This document shows, piece after piece, positions 16,390 to 28,072 of a stretch of DNA of 62,210 bases (within the stretch, counting starts at the first letter, position 1; every line of letters starts with the position of its first letter). Origin of the DNA: CAZFVY01 sp964522665 (GTDB lineage Bacteria > Verrucomicrobiota > Verrucomicrobiia > Limisphaerales > CAZFVY01); assembly GCA_964522665.1 (NCBI GenBank), contig CAZFVY010000030.1, forward strand, positions 1 through 62,210. Direction: 5' to 3'. A program made the position numbers and the translations under genes. The notes under the pieces are model-generated. The model was not told where the DNA came from. It was given only the letters and a program-made list of their open reading frames with translations, and made no database searches.

Positions 16390-19300
16390 ATGCCTCGTCC
16401 TGGTGGTGAATCTGACAAGCTGGGTAACCGTTACGAAGCTCTGTGGACGGTTCAAAATCTCCTTGATTTGCTTTCCGGTGACGCCGCCGCTCTCACGCCT
16501 GAGTCATTTGAGGAGTCGAACGGCGTCGAGTTTGTCAAAATTCTTCGAGACAATTCCGAGGAATTTCACTCAGCAAAACGACAGCGCTCGGGTCATGGCT
16601 GGCGACTGAGCGATTTGGCGAGGCCGGAGAAGGGTCGGTCCGTCCTCGGAGACCTCTTCGAAAAGGTCCAAAGGAATCCGGCCCGAAAGGTGGTATTCGT
16701 CTCAGCGACAGTTCATAGCGAAGCGTATGAGATTTGGGATCGCTCTCGTAAGTGCAAAACAGCCACCGAATTCAAACAACAGCTCAATACCAAAACGGCG
16801 CTCCACGATGATTTCACAAACTACGTTCTGCCACTTGCAGGGAACGACTTTGAACGTGCATTCCAGTTTTTTTGTTCCTTCCGGCTGGTTCCAATTGGCG
16901 AAGACGAGCTACGGCGAGAGAGCGAGCGGTTGGTTCGGCTACTGCTCTATAGGGTGGACGGCGCTGAGGTCAATACGGCCGAGGTGGTTCTTAAACTCGC
17001 TGATTACGTTTGCGGCTCTCTCGGACGCCGGTTGACGGAGCCCGATCTTTGCGCGGAGCTCCAGCGACACGGATACCACCTCAAGGATTGGTCCCGTGAT
17101 CTAAATGCGTTTCAGGCAGTCGCGCGGTTAAACGAGCAGTATCTTCGATACATTCGGTCTGATTTGATCCTCGGACGTTCGATTCCCCGTGAGGAGGCCG
17201 ATTCCATAGCCGAGGCGTTGCGTTTAGACGGTGCGAAACTGGCACAACTTGTGGTGGGAACTGCAGGCGGAGGCAAAAGCTGTGTGGTGGCGCAGATAGT
17301 GGAAGCTCTGCGGCACGCCGCGGTGCCACTCATCGTGCTCCGAATGGACAATTTGCCACATCTCTCCACGACGCGGGCTCTCGGTCGAGAATTGGGACTG
17401 CCAGACTCTCCCGCGCTGGTTCTCGCAGGCATAGCAAACGGAGCGCGGGCGGTTCTGGTGGTCGATCAGCTGGACGCGATGAGTGTGGTTTCGGGACGTA
17501 ACGCTGGATTGTGGCAAGTCTTTGAGGAGCTTTTGGAAGAAGTTCGAGGCCGTCCGAATGTTCGACTTTTGCTGGCATGCCGTGAATTTGACCTCCGATA
17601 CGATCCGCGGCTGGCCAAGCTTGTGAGGACGGAAGGGCCGGCACAGCGGGTCGATTTGGGGTTGCTATCGGTTGAAACCGTGAAAGCCGTCGTTACCGAA
17701 AGTGACAGCGATCCCCAGCGGCTCTCGTCGGTCGAAATCGAACTACTCCAACTGCCTTTTCACCTTTATCTATTTCTCCAGGGTGACCCAAACAATCCTG
17801 CGCCGTTCGGGGGCCCCCAAGAGTTGTTCGCACGCTTCTGGGAGGCTAAACGGGTGCGGGCAAGAACTGCCGAGGCAGATTTTGAAACAGTCGTAGGCGT
17901 CTTGTCAGATCAGCTCAGCCGAACTGAAAGCATCAGCAGTTTGGAAGAGGCTCTGGATGTGGTCGCGGACGATGCCGCGGTTCTGGTTTCCGAAAACGTC
18001 CTCGTCCTTGAAAATCGTCGGTATCGTTTTTTTCATGAATCGTTTTTCGACTATGCCTTTGCGCGGCGGTTTGTCGGGCAGGGTCGTGATTTAGTTCACT
18101 TTTTGGCGGAGGAATGCGCGGAGCAGCATCTGTTTCGCAGAGCCCAGGTTCGACAAATTCTCGCCTACCAACGAGACCGTAATCGACCAGGGTACTTGGC
18201 GACGCTGCGGGCGCTTCTCCGCGGGTCGCGAATTCGGTTCCATCTAAAGAAACTGTCCCTCGATTGGCTCGCGCAAGCGGTCGATCCGTTCGAGGAAGAA
18301 TGGGGCATCGTTCTGCCTCTGTTACGGGACTCACAACTTCAGTGGGCGGCCCTCAACGTATTTTGGGGAAGGCTCCCTTGGTTCGACTTGTTGCACCGAA
18401 TTCGAGCGATTACTACGTTGCTCGCTGACACCGATTCCGATTTCGTTGACCGGTGCGTCCGCGCGTTCACCCAAAAGGAGCTTATGACCCGACGCTCCAC
18501 TGAAATCGCGGGTATTCTGCAGGCTCATCGCGGAGGTGGTGAGGCTTGGGATCGGCGTTTTCGAGAAGTGTTGCGATTTGGTCATTTTCATCATAGTGAC
18601 GAGATGTTTGCACTCGCCCTGGGTCTGCAACAGGACGGATTATCCGACCATGAGGAGGATGTCCTATTCTCGGCCTCGCTGACCGATATGGCGACGGAAC
18701 GTCCAGAACTTGCCGTCGAGTTTCTCGCCGGCGGTCTTGAGAGACTGGTTTCTCGATCGAGAGCAGAAGGTGAAACCAATCCGTTCGCCGGGCCGGAAGG
18801 CGAACGAGGCTGCGATCTGCATTTTCTTTACAAGACTGCCGAATGCGCTCCACTTGCGTTCGCAAACCGAATTGTCCCTATCGTTAAAGATCTTGTTCTT
18901 AGGAATGCACGAACGGCAAAATGCGGCGGCTACTATGACGAGATCTGGCGAATTCTGCAATCCGGAGGAATCGACGAATTTAAAGACGCTTTGCTCGAAT
19001 CCGTTCGGCGGTCACTCTGCGAAATTGCTCGTCAAAAACCGGACGAATGTAATGCGCTCCTAGAGGGGTGGGACACGCTTAATCACAAAACCTTACGATT
19101 CCTACTGCTTTCAGCATGGCTTGGGAATCCCGAGCGCTTCGCGGCTCGGGCGGCGGCATATTGTGTGGCCAATCCATTGGCGTTTATCACCGGTTATGAT
19201 GTTTTCGTTGGGAATGGTAACGAATTGGATGGAATTATACTCCCATTGCTTAAGCGTATCAGCCCATTGCTTGACAATCCTGTCCATGCGAAGCTCGAAG

Positions 19301-20970
19301 CTGCAATTCACGGTTTTTGCGCCCCTCACGAAAAGGACCGGCCGCAAATTCGGGGATATCGCGAGCTAAGTCTTTTCCAGCAACTGGCATCCGATCGCAT
19401 AAGCCAAAGCAGCCGGCTGCGGATTGAAGAACTCGAAAGGAAGTTTCCAGAACCCAAAATCCCAACCCGGACAGGAAGGCGATCTCCGGTAAGCGACGAA
19501 TCCGGCTTTTTACCGCCGCCGATTTCCACGGCCGTGTTTGGAAAGATGACGCAAGAACAGTTTATCGGTGCATGCCGGAGGTACGATTCGATTAAATCAT
19601 CGCCAGACGGCAGCGCGTGGGAGCTTTGGACACCGATTCGAAGGGCTGCCAAAGCTGAGCGGCGGCGTTTTGCCTCGTTCGTGCTGAACATGCCCGATGA
19701 TATTTTGCCGGTCTACTTTGATGCCATCCTTTCGGGCGTTGTGGACGAATCCATTGAAACGGAGAAAGCGCCTGACGGGAAATCGGACGTCGTGCTCCCG
19801 ATAACGCCACCACTTGAGACGGAGCTATTGATGAGGGCCATCGAACGGGTTCATCGCTTGCCGGACAAACCCTGCGGCCCCGCAATTTGCCGGGTTGCTG
19901 ATGCTTTGGCCAATCGACCGATCTCGGTCGAATTGGTCGAAATCGTCGGCGACTACGCACTTAATAACGAGGATCCCAAGAATGACGTTTGGGCCACCGA
20001 TGCCGGCGGCGGCACAAGATTTTACGGGGGAGATCCGTTGTCGGCGGGAATTAATTCCGCGCGTGGAAGCGCCGCGGACTCTTTTAGCCGCTTTCTTTTC
20101 GCGCACCCCGAGATGGCAGAAAGACTTCTTCCGTACGTTAAGGCGTTGGCATTTGACAAGTCAGTCGCCGTACGGGCTGTAAACATTCAAGCGCTGACCG
20201 CGTTATTGAATACCCACCGAGACACGGCCGTTGAGCTTTTCCTTGGAACATGCATGGCAGGAGACGCATTGTGGGCCGTCGATTCGGTCGAGACGTTTAT
20301 ATATCACGCGGCGGTTACTCATTTCACCGCACTTCGAGCGCTCCTCCGGCGGATGTTGGCCTCCGTTGAAAAGCAGGCGCGGCACGCTGCTGCCCGACAG
20401 ATCAGCGTCGCGTCATTTCGCAACGCTGAAGCCCGCGAGGACACGCAACTCGTACTCAATGGTGACGAAGAATGCCGACGTGCCGCGGCTGAAACCTTCG
20501 CGCGCCACGCGGCTTATGAGTCGCTCCGCGATGTTTGCGTTCAACACCTGAAACAGCTCTTCGATGATCCCAGCAAGCGTGTCAGAGAAGCCGCCACCGA
20601 TTGGTTTCGAAGTCGCGAAGGCGTGTGGACGGAATGGCAGTGCGAATTGCTCAAAGCATTTGGGAATAGCGCAGCCTTCGTCGATGGAGGCGCGGAATGC
20701 ATGATGAATTTAGAGAATACTCCCGCAGCGCTTCCGCGGGAGTTTCTTGATTTGGCACGGCGCGCGGTCGATCTGTTCGAAGAGAACAGAAAAACCAATT
20801 CACCTCACGCTTTCAGGTTCGCGTACAAGTTGCCTGCGTTGGTCATCCGGTTTTACGAACAAACAACGGACGTCGAGAACAAAAGGGTTTGCCTGGACTT
20901 ACTCGACCGAATGCTGGCGCTCGCTTGGGGCGAAGCTGCGCGTGAATTGGACAGCGTCGATCGTGGATGA
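16390..20970 (+). CDS. giant STAND/NACHT-type NTPase with nuclease-like N terminus, putative antiphage defence protein
   Basis: A 1526-residue protein. Residues 1-120 resemble the DUF4297/Cap4-type nuclease head of antiphage proteins: GNRYEALWTVQNLLDLLSG, GVEFVKIL, then E58-F-H-S-A-K63, an ExHxxK arrangement typical of PD-(D/E)xK cores. An NTPase core follows: Walker A GTAGGGKS (290-297), Walker B VVDQLD (ending about residue 362) and sensor-like LLACREFDLRYDP (about 394-406). Roughly residues 640-1526 form alpha-helical repeats (for example ARQISVASFRNAEAREDTQL), the usual ligand-sensing part of STAND ATPases such as Avs. Inference: recognition of a phage component by the repeats triggers ATP-dependent oligomerisation and DNA cleavage. 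No partner gene is needed in Avs-type systems. Composition is less GC-rich than neighbours, consistent with transfer. Confidence 0.75.
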   Translation: MPRPGGESDKLGNRYEALWTVQNLLDLLSGDAAALTPESFEESNGVEFVKILRDNSEEFHSAKRQRSGHGWRLSDLARPEKGRSVLGDLFEKVQRNPARKVVFVSATVHSEAYEIWDRSRKCKTATEFKQQLNTKTALHDDFTNYVLPLAGNDFERAFQFFCSFRLVPIGEDELRRESERLVRLLLYRVDGAEVNTAEVVLKLADYVCGSLGRRLTEPDLCAELQRHGYHLKDWSRDLNAFQAVARLNEQYLRYIRSDLILGRSIPREEADSIAEALRLDGAKLAQLVVGTAGGGKSCVVAQIVEALRHAAVPLIVLRMDNLPHLSTTRALGRELGLPDSPALVLAGIANGARAVLVVDQLDAMSVVSGRNAGLWQVFEELLEEVRGRPNVRLLLACREFDLRYDPRLAKLVRTEGPAQRVDLGLLSVETVKAVVTESDSDPQRLSSVEIELLQLPFHLYLFLQGDPNNPAPFGGPQELFARFWEAKRVRARTAEADFETVVGVLSDQLSRTESISSLEEALDVVADDAAVLVSENVLVLENRRYRFFHESFFDYAFARRFVGQGRDLVHFLAEECAEQHLFRRAQVRQILAYQRDRNRPGYLATLRALLRGSRIRFHLKKLSLDWLAQAVDPFEEEWGIVLPLLRDSQLQWAALNVFWGRLPWFDLLHRIRAITTLLADTDSDFVDRCVRAFTQKELMTRRSTEIAGILQAHRGGGEAWDRRFREVLRFGHFHHSDEMFALALGLQQDGLSDHEEDVLFSASLTDMATERPELAVEFLAGGLERLVSRSRAEGETNPFAGPEGERGCDLHFLYKTAECAPLAFANRIVPIVKDLVLRNARTAKCGGYYDEIWRILQSGGIDEFKDALLESVRRSLCEIARQKPDECNALLEGWDTLNHKTLRFLLLSAWLGNPERFAARAAAYCVANPLAFITGYDVFVGNGNELDGIILPLLKRISPLLDNPVHAKLEAAIHGFCAPHEKDRPQIRGYRELSLFQQLASDRISQSSRLRIEELERKFPEPKIPTRTGRRSPVSDESGFLPPPISTAVFGKMTQEQFIGACRRYDSIKSSPDGSAWELWTPIRRAAKAERRRFASFVLNMPDDILPVYFDAILSGVVDESIETEKAPDGKSDVVLPITPPLETELLMRAIERVHRLPDKPCGPAICRVADALANRPISVELVEIVGDYALNNEDPKNDVWATDAGGGTRFYGGDPLSAGINSARGSAADSFSRFLFAHPEMAERLLPYVKALAFDKSVAVRAVNIQALTALLNTHRDTAVELFLGTCMAGDALWAVDSVETFIYHAAVTHFTALRALLRRMLASVEKQARHAAARQISVASFRNAEAREDTQLVLNGDEECRRAAAETFARHAAYESLRDVCVQHLKQLFDDPSKRVREAATDWFRSREGVWTEWQCELLKAFGNSAAFVDGGAECMMNLENTPAALPREFLDLARRAVDLFEENRKTNSPHAFRFAYKLPALVIRFYEQTTDVENKRVCLDLLDRMLALAWGEAARELDSVDRG

Positions 20971-21108
20971 CTTCAAAGGCAAATCTGATTGTTTTACGCT
21001 TTTGTGGTTCGCAAGTCGTAGCGGAAGCGGATGCGAAATCCCTAGTCACGGCTCGGCAGAGCCTCGCCCCACCGAGGAGGTTCGCTGGCGGCTGGCGCCG
21101 CCCTCCAT
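20971..21108. other. short intergenic with REP-like hairpin
   Basis: Lies between the convergent STAND gene and glycosidase pseudogene; contains the family A hairpin described next. Confidence 0.5.
21046..21073 (-). repeat. REP-like hairpin, family A copy 2
   Basis: Inverted copy of 4167-4194. The palindrome on the minus strand is GGCTC-TGCC-GAGCC. It lies 76 bp past the STAND stop codon, matching the position of copy 1 past the MacB-like permease. Confidence 0.75.
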
Positions 21109-21570
21109 TCACATATCCACCGCCAAAACTTCGTGCGCGAGGATCGATGGGATGGTGACGAGCAGCGCGCCGGCGCTCTCGGTCACGCGCGGGGTGTGGC
21201 CGTTGGCGAGGGGGTGGAGTCGGCGGGGTTTGATGCCGGAGGGCAACTTGAGGCGGACTTGCTGGGGACCGACCGCCAGGAGTTCGCGCATGGGGCCTTT
21301 CATCATCATTGGGTTCGTGAGGTTCACGAGGTGGATGGCGAGCGAGTCACGCTGGCGCCAGACGGTGACGACGAGGACGCCGGGACCGGTGACGGTGACG
21401 AGCGGGTCTTCGTTCGCGGCCCAGCGGACGGCGTTGGCCAGGAGTTTCGCGTGGTCGGCGTCGAAGGCTTCCCAGAAGGTGCGGCCGAGGTCGCCGGGGA
21501 AATAGACGACGCGGCCGCGGCCGCATTCGCGGAGATATACCTCGGAGATGTCGGCTTTTGGCGGGTGTCG
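21109..21570 (-). pseudogene. C-terminal fragment of a glycoside hydrolase, cut by a repeat
   Basis: On the minus strand the last ~150 codons of a large secreted hydrolase remain: ISEVYLRECGRGRVVYFPGD, AKLLANAVRWAANEDP, then HLVNLTNPMMMKGPMREL and SILAHEVLAVDM. This resembles the GATase-like and C-terminal beta domains that follow a TIM barrel in beta-galactosidase-trimerisation-type or hypothetical-glycosyl-hydrolase-6 proteins. The catalytic barrel is absent. The reading frame meets a dispersed repeat (21573-21692) exactly where the homology ends, and GH106 gene sequence follows. Confidence 0.75.
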
Positions 21571-21572
21571 AT

Positions 21573-21692
21573 CGCGACCAAAGCGGTGTCGCGCTGCGCG
21601 CCTGCCGCGCCGTAGCGTAGCGCAGGCGGGTGCCCGCAAATTGTCGTGACCGCCCGCGTCGTCGCGACGTTATGGAGCGCCGGCGGGCGCCA
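21573..21692 (+). repeat. dispersed intergenic repeat, family C copy 1
   Basis: Shares the blocks AAAGCGGTGTCGCGCT, CGCGCCGTAGCGTAGCGCAG and AAATTGTCGTGACC with two copies near 38.1 and 38.3 kb. It forms the junction between the truncated glycosidase fragment and the end of the GH106 gene. Confidence 0.75.
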
Positions 21693-21709
21693 GAAACGCG
21701 TCCCGCCAG

Positions 21710-24625
21710 CTATCGCGGAACCACGCGGAGGCGGACAGGGCCGATCAAACCCGAGGGCGCCGGCTCCTTGGCGACCTGTTTCTCTTCCGGGTCGGGAAAG
21801 CGATTGCCATAAACGGCGCGCAGTGGCCGAAGGTCTTCGTCGGGCAGACCGAGGAATCGATTCAAGGGCAGGTTCGCGACCGTGATCGAGAGCGCGTTCG
21901 TTCCCGGGTGGAGTTGGCCCGTGACGTCCACCTCGTAGAGAGGCGTCCAGGCGACTCCGGCGCTGACCCCGTTCAACTCGACCGCGGCGACTTCGTGAAC
22001 CTGCGAAAATACCAGCCTCGCCCGCCGTGGCGCGGGCCGATCCCATACGATTTGCCCGGTATAGGTCGCGGTTCCCGAGTAAAACCGGCTTTCCGGCCAA
22101 ACCGTCCACGAAACCAGCTCACGAATCGCTCGCGGGGTTGACCGGTCGATACCGGGGAACGTTACGTTCCACTCAAGGTTCAACTCCGTTTCAGAAACGT
22201 TTTCGACCCGGGCGGGCTCCGCTGGGCGCGCGGGAGTTCCCGGGGGCCGAGGTTCGATGACCGCGAAGATCGATCCCCGGGGCGCCAACTCGATCGGCGC
22301 GGCGATCAGGCCGTCCGGCGGTTCCACGAACGCCGCCTCGCGCGTCCTTCCGTCCATCGGGTCCCAGAGCGTCAGATGACCGTTGGCTCGCGGGAAGCGC
22401 GCGGTAAACGCCCGGCCCGTCGGACCGACGTTGGCCAGAAAATAGATGTCGCGCGCGCCGTCGCGCCGATGAACGAAGCTCACTTCGGGCTGGTAGGGAG
22501 AGAACGTGACGTCGCGCGGGACGCTCTCAAGCGCGTGAGCCAGCGAATCCAATTCATCCGGCGCGAAAATCGCCCGGCCCTGGCCGTAACGCCGTTCGGT
22601 CGTCCGACCCGCCGTCGTCGCGGCGGCGCCGAACATTTCGGTTACCAACGCGCGCAGGCGATCCGTTCGCCGCCGGTCGAGCAGTCCGTAGCTCCGGTCC
22701 GGCAGACGACGCGTGGCGATCACCGTGCCGCCCGAGCGACAGAACGCGGCCACTTTTTCGAGCGCCGGCAAATCCATTCCGGCCAGATTCGGAAGCACGA
22801 TCACGCCATAATCACCGTCGCCGGCGGTCAGGCGCCCGCCGTGAACCCGGCCAAGCTGTTCGAGCGCGAAAAAATCGATGCCGTCGTAGTTGAATCCATG
22901 GGTGAGCAGCGCGTGGATCAGGTTCGAATGATGCCGCAGGGCGGTCGCCAAACCGAATTCATCCGTCTTTTCGCCGGAGACAAAACGGTCGCGCAACTGG
23001 AAGCCAAGGAGCATCTGATCGGTGGGACCCGCCGCGAAGATATCCTCGACCGGCAGATAGACGGCGACCTCGGCGACCGGTTTGCCTTGCCGGAGCAGCC
23101 ATTGGCAACGGGCGGCGTAATCGGCGAGGTTCCGGAACCAGGGCCACTGCGGATTGTTTTGATTAAGGACCGGCCCGTAGTACGGCAGCCAGCCAGGGGC
23201 GCCGGCCGATCGCGGCGAATAGGCGAAGTCCACGCCGATAAGATCATTCAGGCCGGCGAGAAAGTGCAGATCACTCGCCAGTTTCAAATCGCTCAAACTG
23301 TCGGCCAGGCGGTTGGGCAGCCCAAGCCAGGTCCAGGCTTCGGCGCCGATGACCCGTTTGCCGGCCAGGTGCGCGCCCGAGGCCGCCAGGCGCGAGAGCG
23401 AGAACCCCTGCCATTCGTATTGTTCGCCCGCGGGCGCGTCGATGAACCGCGCGGCGGTCAGCGGCAGGGGCGGCGCGCCGTACGCCTCCATCTCGAATTT
23501 GACCCCGTGTCGGTGGGCCCAATCGTGCGCGACGCGGACGAATTGCGCTTCCGCCAATTCCGCGTGCGTCCGCCAGAAATCAAACCGCAGGTCGGGGGAG
23601 TCGGCGGCGCGTTCGTCGAAGAGTCGCGGCAGCCGGGGAAGCGCGTCGTAGCCGCGGCGTTCGCGAAAGCGCCGCGGAAAATCGGTCGTCCAATTCGCCC
23701 CGTAAACCTCGAGGCTGTCGCAAAACACCGACTCGACGCCCCCAACGCGCGTCAGCGGACCGACGACGGTATCGAGATACCGGCCGACCGCGGCCCCGTT
23801 GAGATGGTCCACCACCAGCCCTTCCGCGCCCAGCGCCGGACGTTTGACCCGCATCCCGGTCGGCCCGGCGAGAAATAGCTCGAGCGAGTTCGAACCGCGG
23901 ACGCCCGTGATGCTAAACAGAAAGTCTGATTTCACGTCCGAGGTCGGGCCAGGGTGGAGGCTCGATACGGAAACCGCCTGGCGGCCGTGTTCATAGGTCG
24001 TCCAGTCATCCCGCAGGGAACCGGAAACGTCCGACGATCCGACAAACGCCGCCACGGGGAATTCGCCGGGGTTCAACGTCGGAATCCGCCACGTCCCACT
24101 CGCGCCTGGCTCGGACGGGAGCGTCAGCGCGCGCAGGCGATGCGCCGCGTCGCTCGACGAAACGCCCGGACCGCCGAAGGGCCAGCCGGTTCCACCCGCG
24201 AGGCTGAAGCGCAGCCCAACCTCACGCGCGCGTCGGGACGCGTAGCCCAACGTGTCAAGAAACTCCGGCGAGAGAAACCTTTGATTGTGAATGCCATTCG
24301 CCGGGTTCTCCATCGCGACCGGGTACATGAAAAAGGTCATGACGCCGCCCACGCCCGCGGCTTTCAGCAGGTCGAATTGATAGTCGATCTCCGGCGGCGT
24401 CCACGCCGGGCCAAAGACCCGCCAAAACATTCGTGGACGCGCCTCCTCGGGTGGACGCAGGAAATTCTCGCGCAAGCGTTGGGCGCTGGGAGTTTCCGCG
24501 CGTCCGCTGAACGGAAGGCAAGCGGCGACGATGAGCGCCGCGGGCAACCGCCACCAAGACCAAGCGTTTTTTAGCGTACCGCGAAAACCGCGGACGGCTC
24601 TCAGCTTCAGGCTGGACGGGTTCAC
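21710..24625 (-). CDS. secreted glycoside hydrolase of GH106 (alpha-L-rhamnosidase) type
   Basis: A 971-residue exported enzyme. The signal region is WWRLPAALIVAACLPFSGRA. The mature N terminus FLRPPEEARPRMFWRVFGPA and LLKAAGVGGVMTFFMYPVAM matches the opening of GH106 proteins, followed by LRFSLAGGTGWPFGGPGVS. Middle motifs include VESVFCDSLEVYGANWTTDF and IGAEAWTWLGLPNRLADSL, the barrel region. A C-terminal galactose-binding-like beta-sandwich ends the protein (SGTATYTGQIVWD, VHEVAAVELNGVSAGVAWTP, GTNALSITVANLPLNRFLG). GH106 enzymes release L-rhamnose from plant and microbial polysaccharides with inversion, using calcium. Fine specificity is not predictable. It neighbours a glycosidase pseudogene, so a small polysaccharide locus may have eroded. 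Confidence 0.85.
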   Translation of the reverse strand: MNPSSLKLRAVRGFRGTLKNAWSWWRLPAALIVAACLPFSGRAETPSAQRLRENFLRPPEEARPRMFWRVFGPAWTPPEIDYQFDLLKAAGVGGVMTFFMYPVAMENPANGIHNQRFLSPEFLDTLGYASRRAREVGLRFSLAGGTGWPFGGPGVSSSDAAHRLRALTLPSEPGASGTWRIPTLNPGEFPVAAFVGSSDVSGSLRDDWTTYEHGRQAVSVSSLHPGPTSDVKSDFLFSITGVRGSNSLELFLAGPTGMRVKRPALGAEGLVVDHLNGAAVGRYLDTVVGPLTRVGGVESVFCDSLEVYGANWTTDFPRRFRERRGYDALPRLPRLFDERAADSPDLRFDFWRTHAELAEAQFVRVAHDWAHRHGVKFEMEAYGAPPLPLTAARFIDAPAGEQYEWQGFSLSRLAASGAHLAGKRVIGAEAWTWLGLPNRLADSLSDLKLASDLHFLAGLNDLIGVDFAYSPRSAGAPGWLPYYGPVLNQNNPQWPWFRNLADYAARCQWLLRQGKPVAEVAVYLPVEDIFAAGPTDQMLLGFQLRDRFVSGEKTDEFGLATALRHHSNLIHALLTHGFNYDGIDFFALEQLGRVHGGRLTAGDGDYGVIVLPNLAGMDLPALEKVAAFCRSGGTVIATRRLPDRSYGLLDRRRTDRLRALVTEMFGAAATTAGRTTERRYGQGRAIFAPDELDSLAHALESVPRDVTFSPYQPEVSFVHRRDGARDIYFLANVGPTGRAFTARFPRANGHLTLWDPMDGRTREAAFVEPPDGLIAAPIELAPRGSIFAVIEPRPPGTPARPAEPARVENVSETELNLEWNVTFPGIDRSTPRAIRELVSWTVWPESRFYSGTATYTGQIVWDRPAPRRARLVFSQVHEVAAVELNGVSAGVAWTPLYEVDVTGQLHPGTNALSITVANLPLNRFLGLPDEDLRPLRAVYGNRFPDPEEKQVAKEPAPSGLIGPVRLRVVPR

Positions 24626-24861
24626 GCCTCTTGAATCTCCGGGAAAGCGTCCGCCCGGGTCAACGACGATTTATCGGGCCGACGCAATCTTAGCAGGGCT
24701 CCGCTCCCGGGCCGGCCGGAGGCGCCCCGCTTCTCCCTCGGAGCGCGGCCCGGTGAGCCGCAGCGGCGCCACCCAACTGCGCGCGGGCGAACCGCCCTGT
24801 CGGCGCCATCAGCAGGTTCCATTGGCGTCACGACCAATCCGCGCGTTCATAGTCACCGCCA
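24626..24861. other. intergenic, nothing recognised
   Basis: GC-rich spacer between two minus-strand genes with no clear promoter or terminator. Confidence 0.4.
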
Positions 24862-26147
24862 TTATTCCGGCAGACGGCCGTACTGCCAGCGAACGAAGAA
24901 TGGATCCAATCGCGCGAGAATCATGTACGCCCAACGCTGTTTCAACCGCCGCCACCAACTCTGGGATTTGCGCCATTCCGCGAGGTTGATCCGACGGCTT
25001 AACGCGAGCTTCGCTTGGAACAAGCCGCGCGCTTCCGCGACCAAGGCCTGGTCCGTCAAGCGAAGCATCAGCTCGTAATTGATCGACAAACTCCGGCGGT
25101 CGATGTTGGCCGAGCCGGCATAGACGGCGCCGTCGATGACGATCAATTTGGCGTGCAGAATCTGCGGTTGATACTCGTAGATCTCGATTCCGGCCTTGAG
25201 CAGGGCGCTGTAGAGGCTGCGGGAGGCGAGGCGCGCCATCGCGACGTCCGATTTGCCAGCCAGGATCAATTGCACCTTCGCGCCGCGGTGGGCCGCGCGA
25301 ATCAGATCGCGCCGCAGCCGTCGATTGGGCAGGAAGTAGGCGGCGATAATCTGGACGCTTTGCGCGCGGGCGAAATCGGCCCGGAGCGCGCGCTTAAACG
25401 GGTTCCGCTCTCGCCCCGGCCCGCTCAATAACAACTGGCCGGCGTGGGCGCGGACTACTTGGTTCACCACCGAATTCCGCCAGCGCATGAAGCGTCGATG
25501 GCGAAACTCGCTCCGCGAAAACATGCGGTCAAACGCGTCCGCCAGCTCCGGCGCCAGCGGCCCGGTCAACCGGAGGCCGAGGTCGGACCAGCCCGACGTC
25601 ACGCCGTCACCGAGGTACTCCCTCGCCACGTTAAAGCCGCCGATGATCGCGTGCCAATCGTCGCACACCAACAGCTTCCGATGGTCGCGAAACGCGAAGC
25701 CTTCGAAATGCAGGGGATTGAACCAACGGACCTCGCCACCGGCCGACTTGAGCGGCGCCCAAAAACTCGCGGATAACTCGACCGAGCCGACCGCGTCGAT
25801 CAGCGCCTGAACTTTGACCCCTCGCCGTTGCGCCGCAATGAACGCCTCGAGCATGTTCCGGCCCACTTCGTCATCGCAAAAGGTGTAGGTCTCGAATCGG
25901 ATCGACGCGCGGGCGTTATCGATGGCCGCCAGCATCGCGGCGATGGCTTCATCGCCGGTGGAGAGCCAGCGAAAGGATTCAGTTCGCTCGGGAGACACGC
26001 GAGGCGAATCTACACCAGCGTCGGCGGCGTCACAACCGCTCGCCTCGGTTGGGTCGCGGCGGCATGGGCCGCCACCCGCCCGGGCGCGGTGATCTCCCAT
26101 CCGCCGGATCCATCCGGTCCGCGCGCGACAATGACGCTTGGGAGCGC

Positions 26148-26151
<4 letters not shown>
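24862..26151 (-). CDS. phospholipase D-family cardiolipin synthase-like protein
   Basis: A 429-residue protein with two HKD-type motifs. The first is FRDHRKLLVCDDWHAIIGG with downstream GFNVAREYLGDG; the second is LHAKLIVIDGAVYAGSANID. The two HxKx4D half-sites form one active site in PLD enzymes. Bacterial members with this length and no strong N-terminal TM pair are cardiolipin synthase B-like or phosphatidyltransferases. The start at ATG 26151 overlaps the glucan phosphorylase stop by ATGA, so translation is coupled to the upstream gene. Residues 1-50 before the domain are Arg-rich and poorly conserved-looking. Confidence 0.85.
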
Positions 26152-27842
<1,691 letters not shown>

Positions 27843-28072
27843 GCGGTTATCGTACGCCGGCGTCCGCCGAATGCCTCGCCGTGACTTGCGGTTCCCTCGC
27901 CCAAAGTTGCTCCCGGCCGCCGTCGTCCGCGGAAGACGCGTCAACGCCGTTCATCCCAGCGGGCGTCGATGCGACCACCAGCGCTGGCCAAATTCGGTGA
28001 AACAATTGCAAAAGAGGGAGAGCCGGACAGCCGCGAGTTGGCGAAATTGAACGCAGTTATTGAGGCAGAGGG

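Noticed and set aside
22376..23878. 500-residue plus-strand frame opposite the GH106 gene
   Set aside because: Arg/Gly/Pro-rich shadow of a GC-rich gene; no motif.
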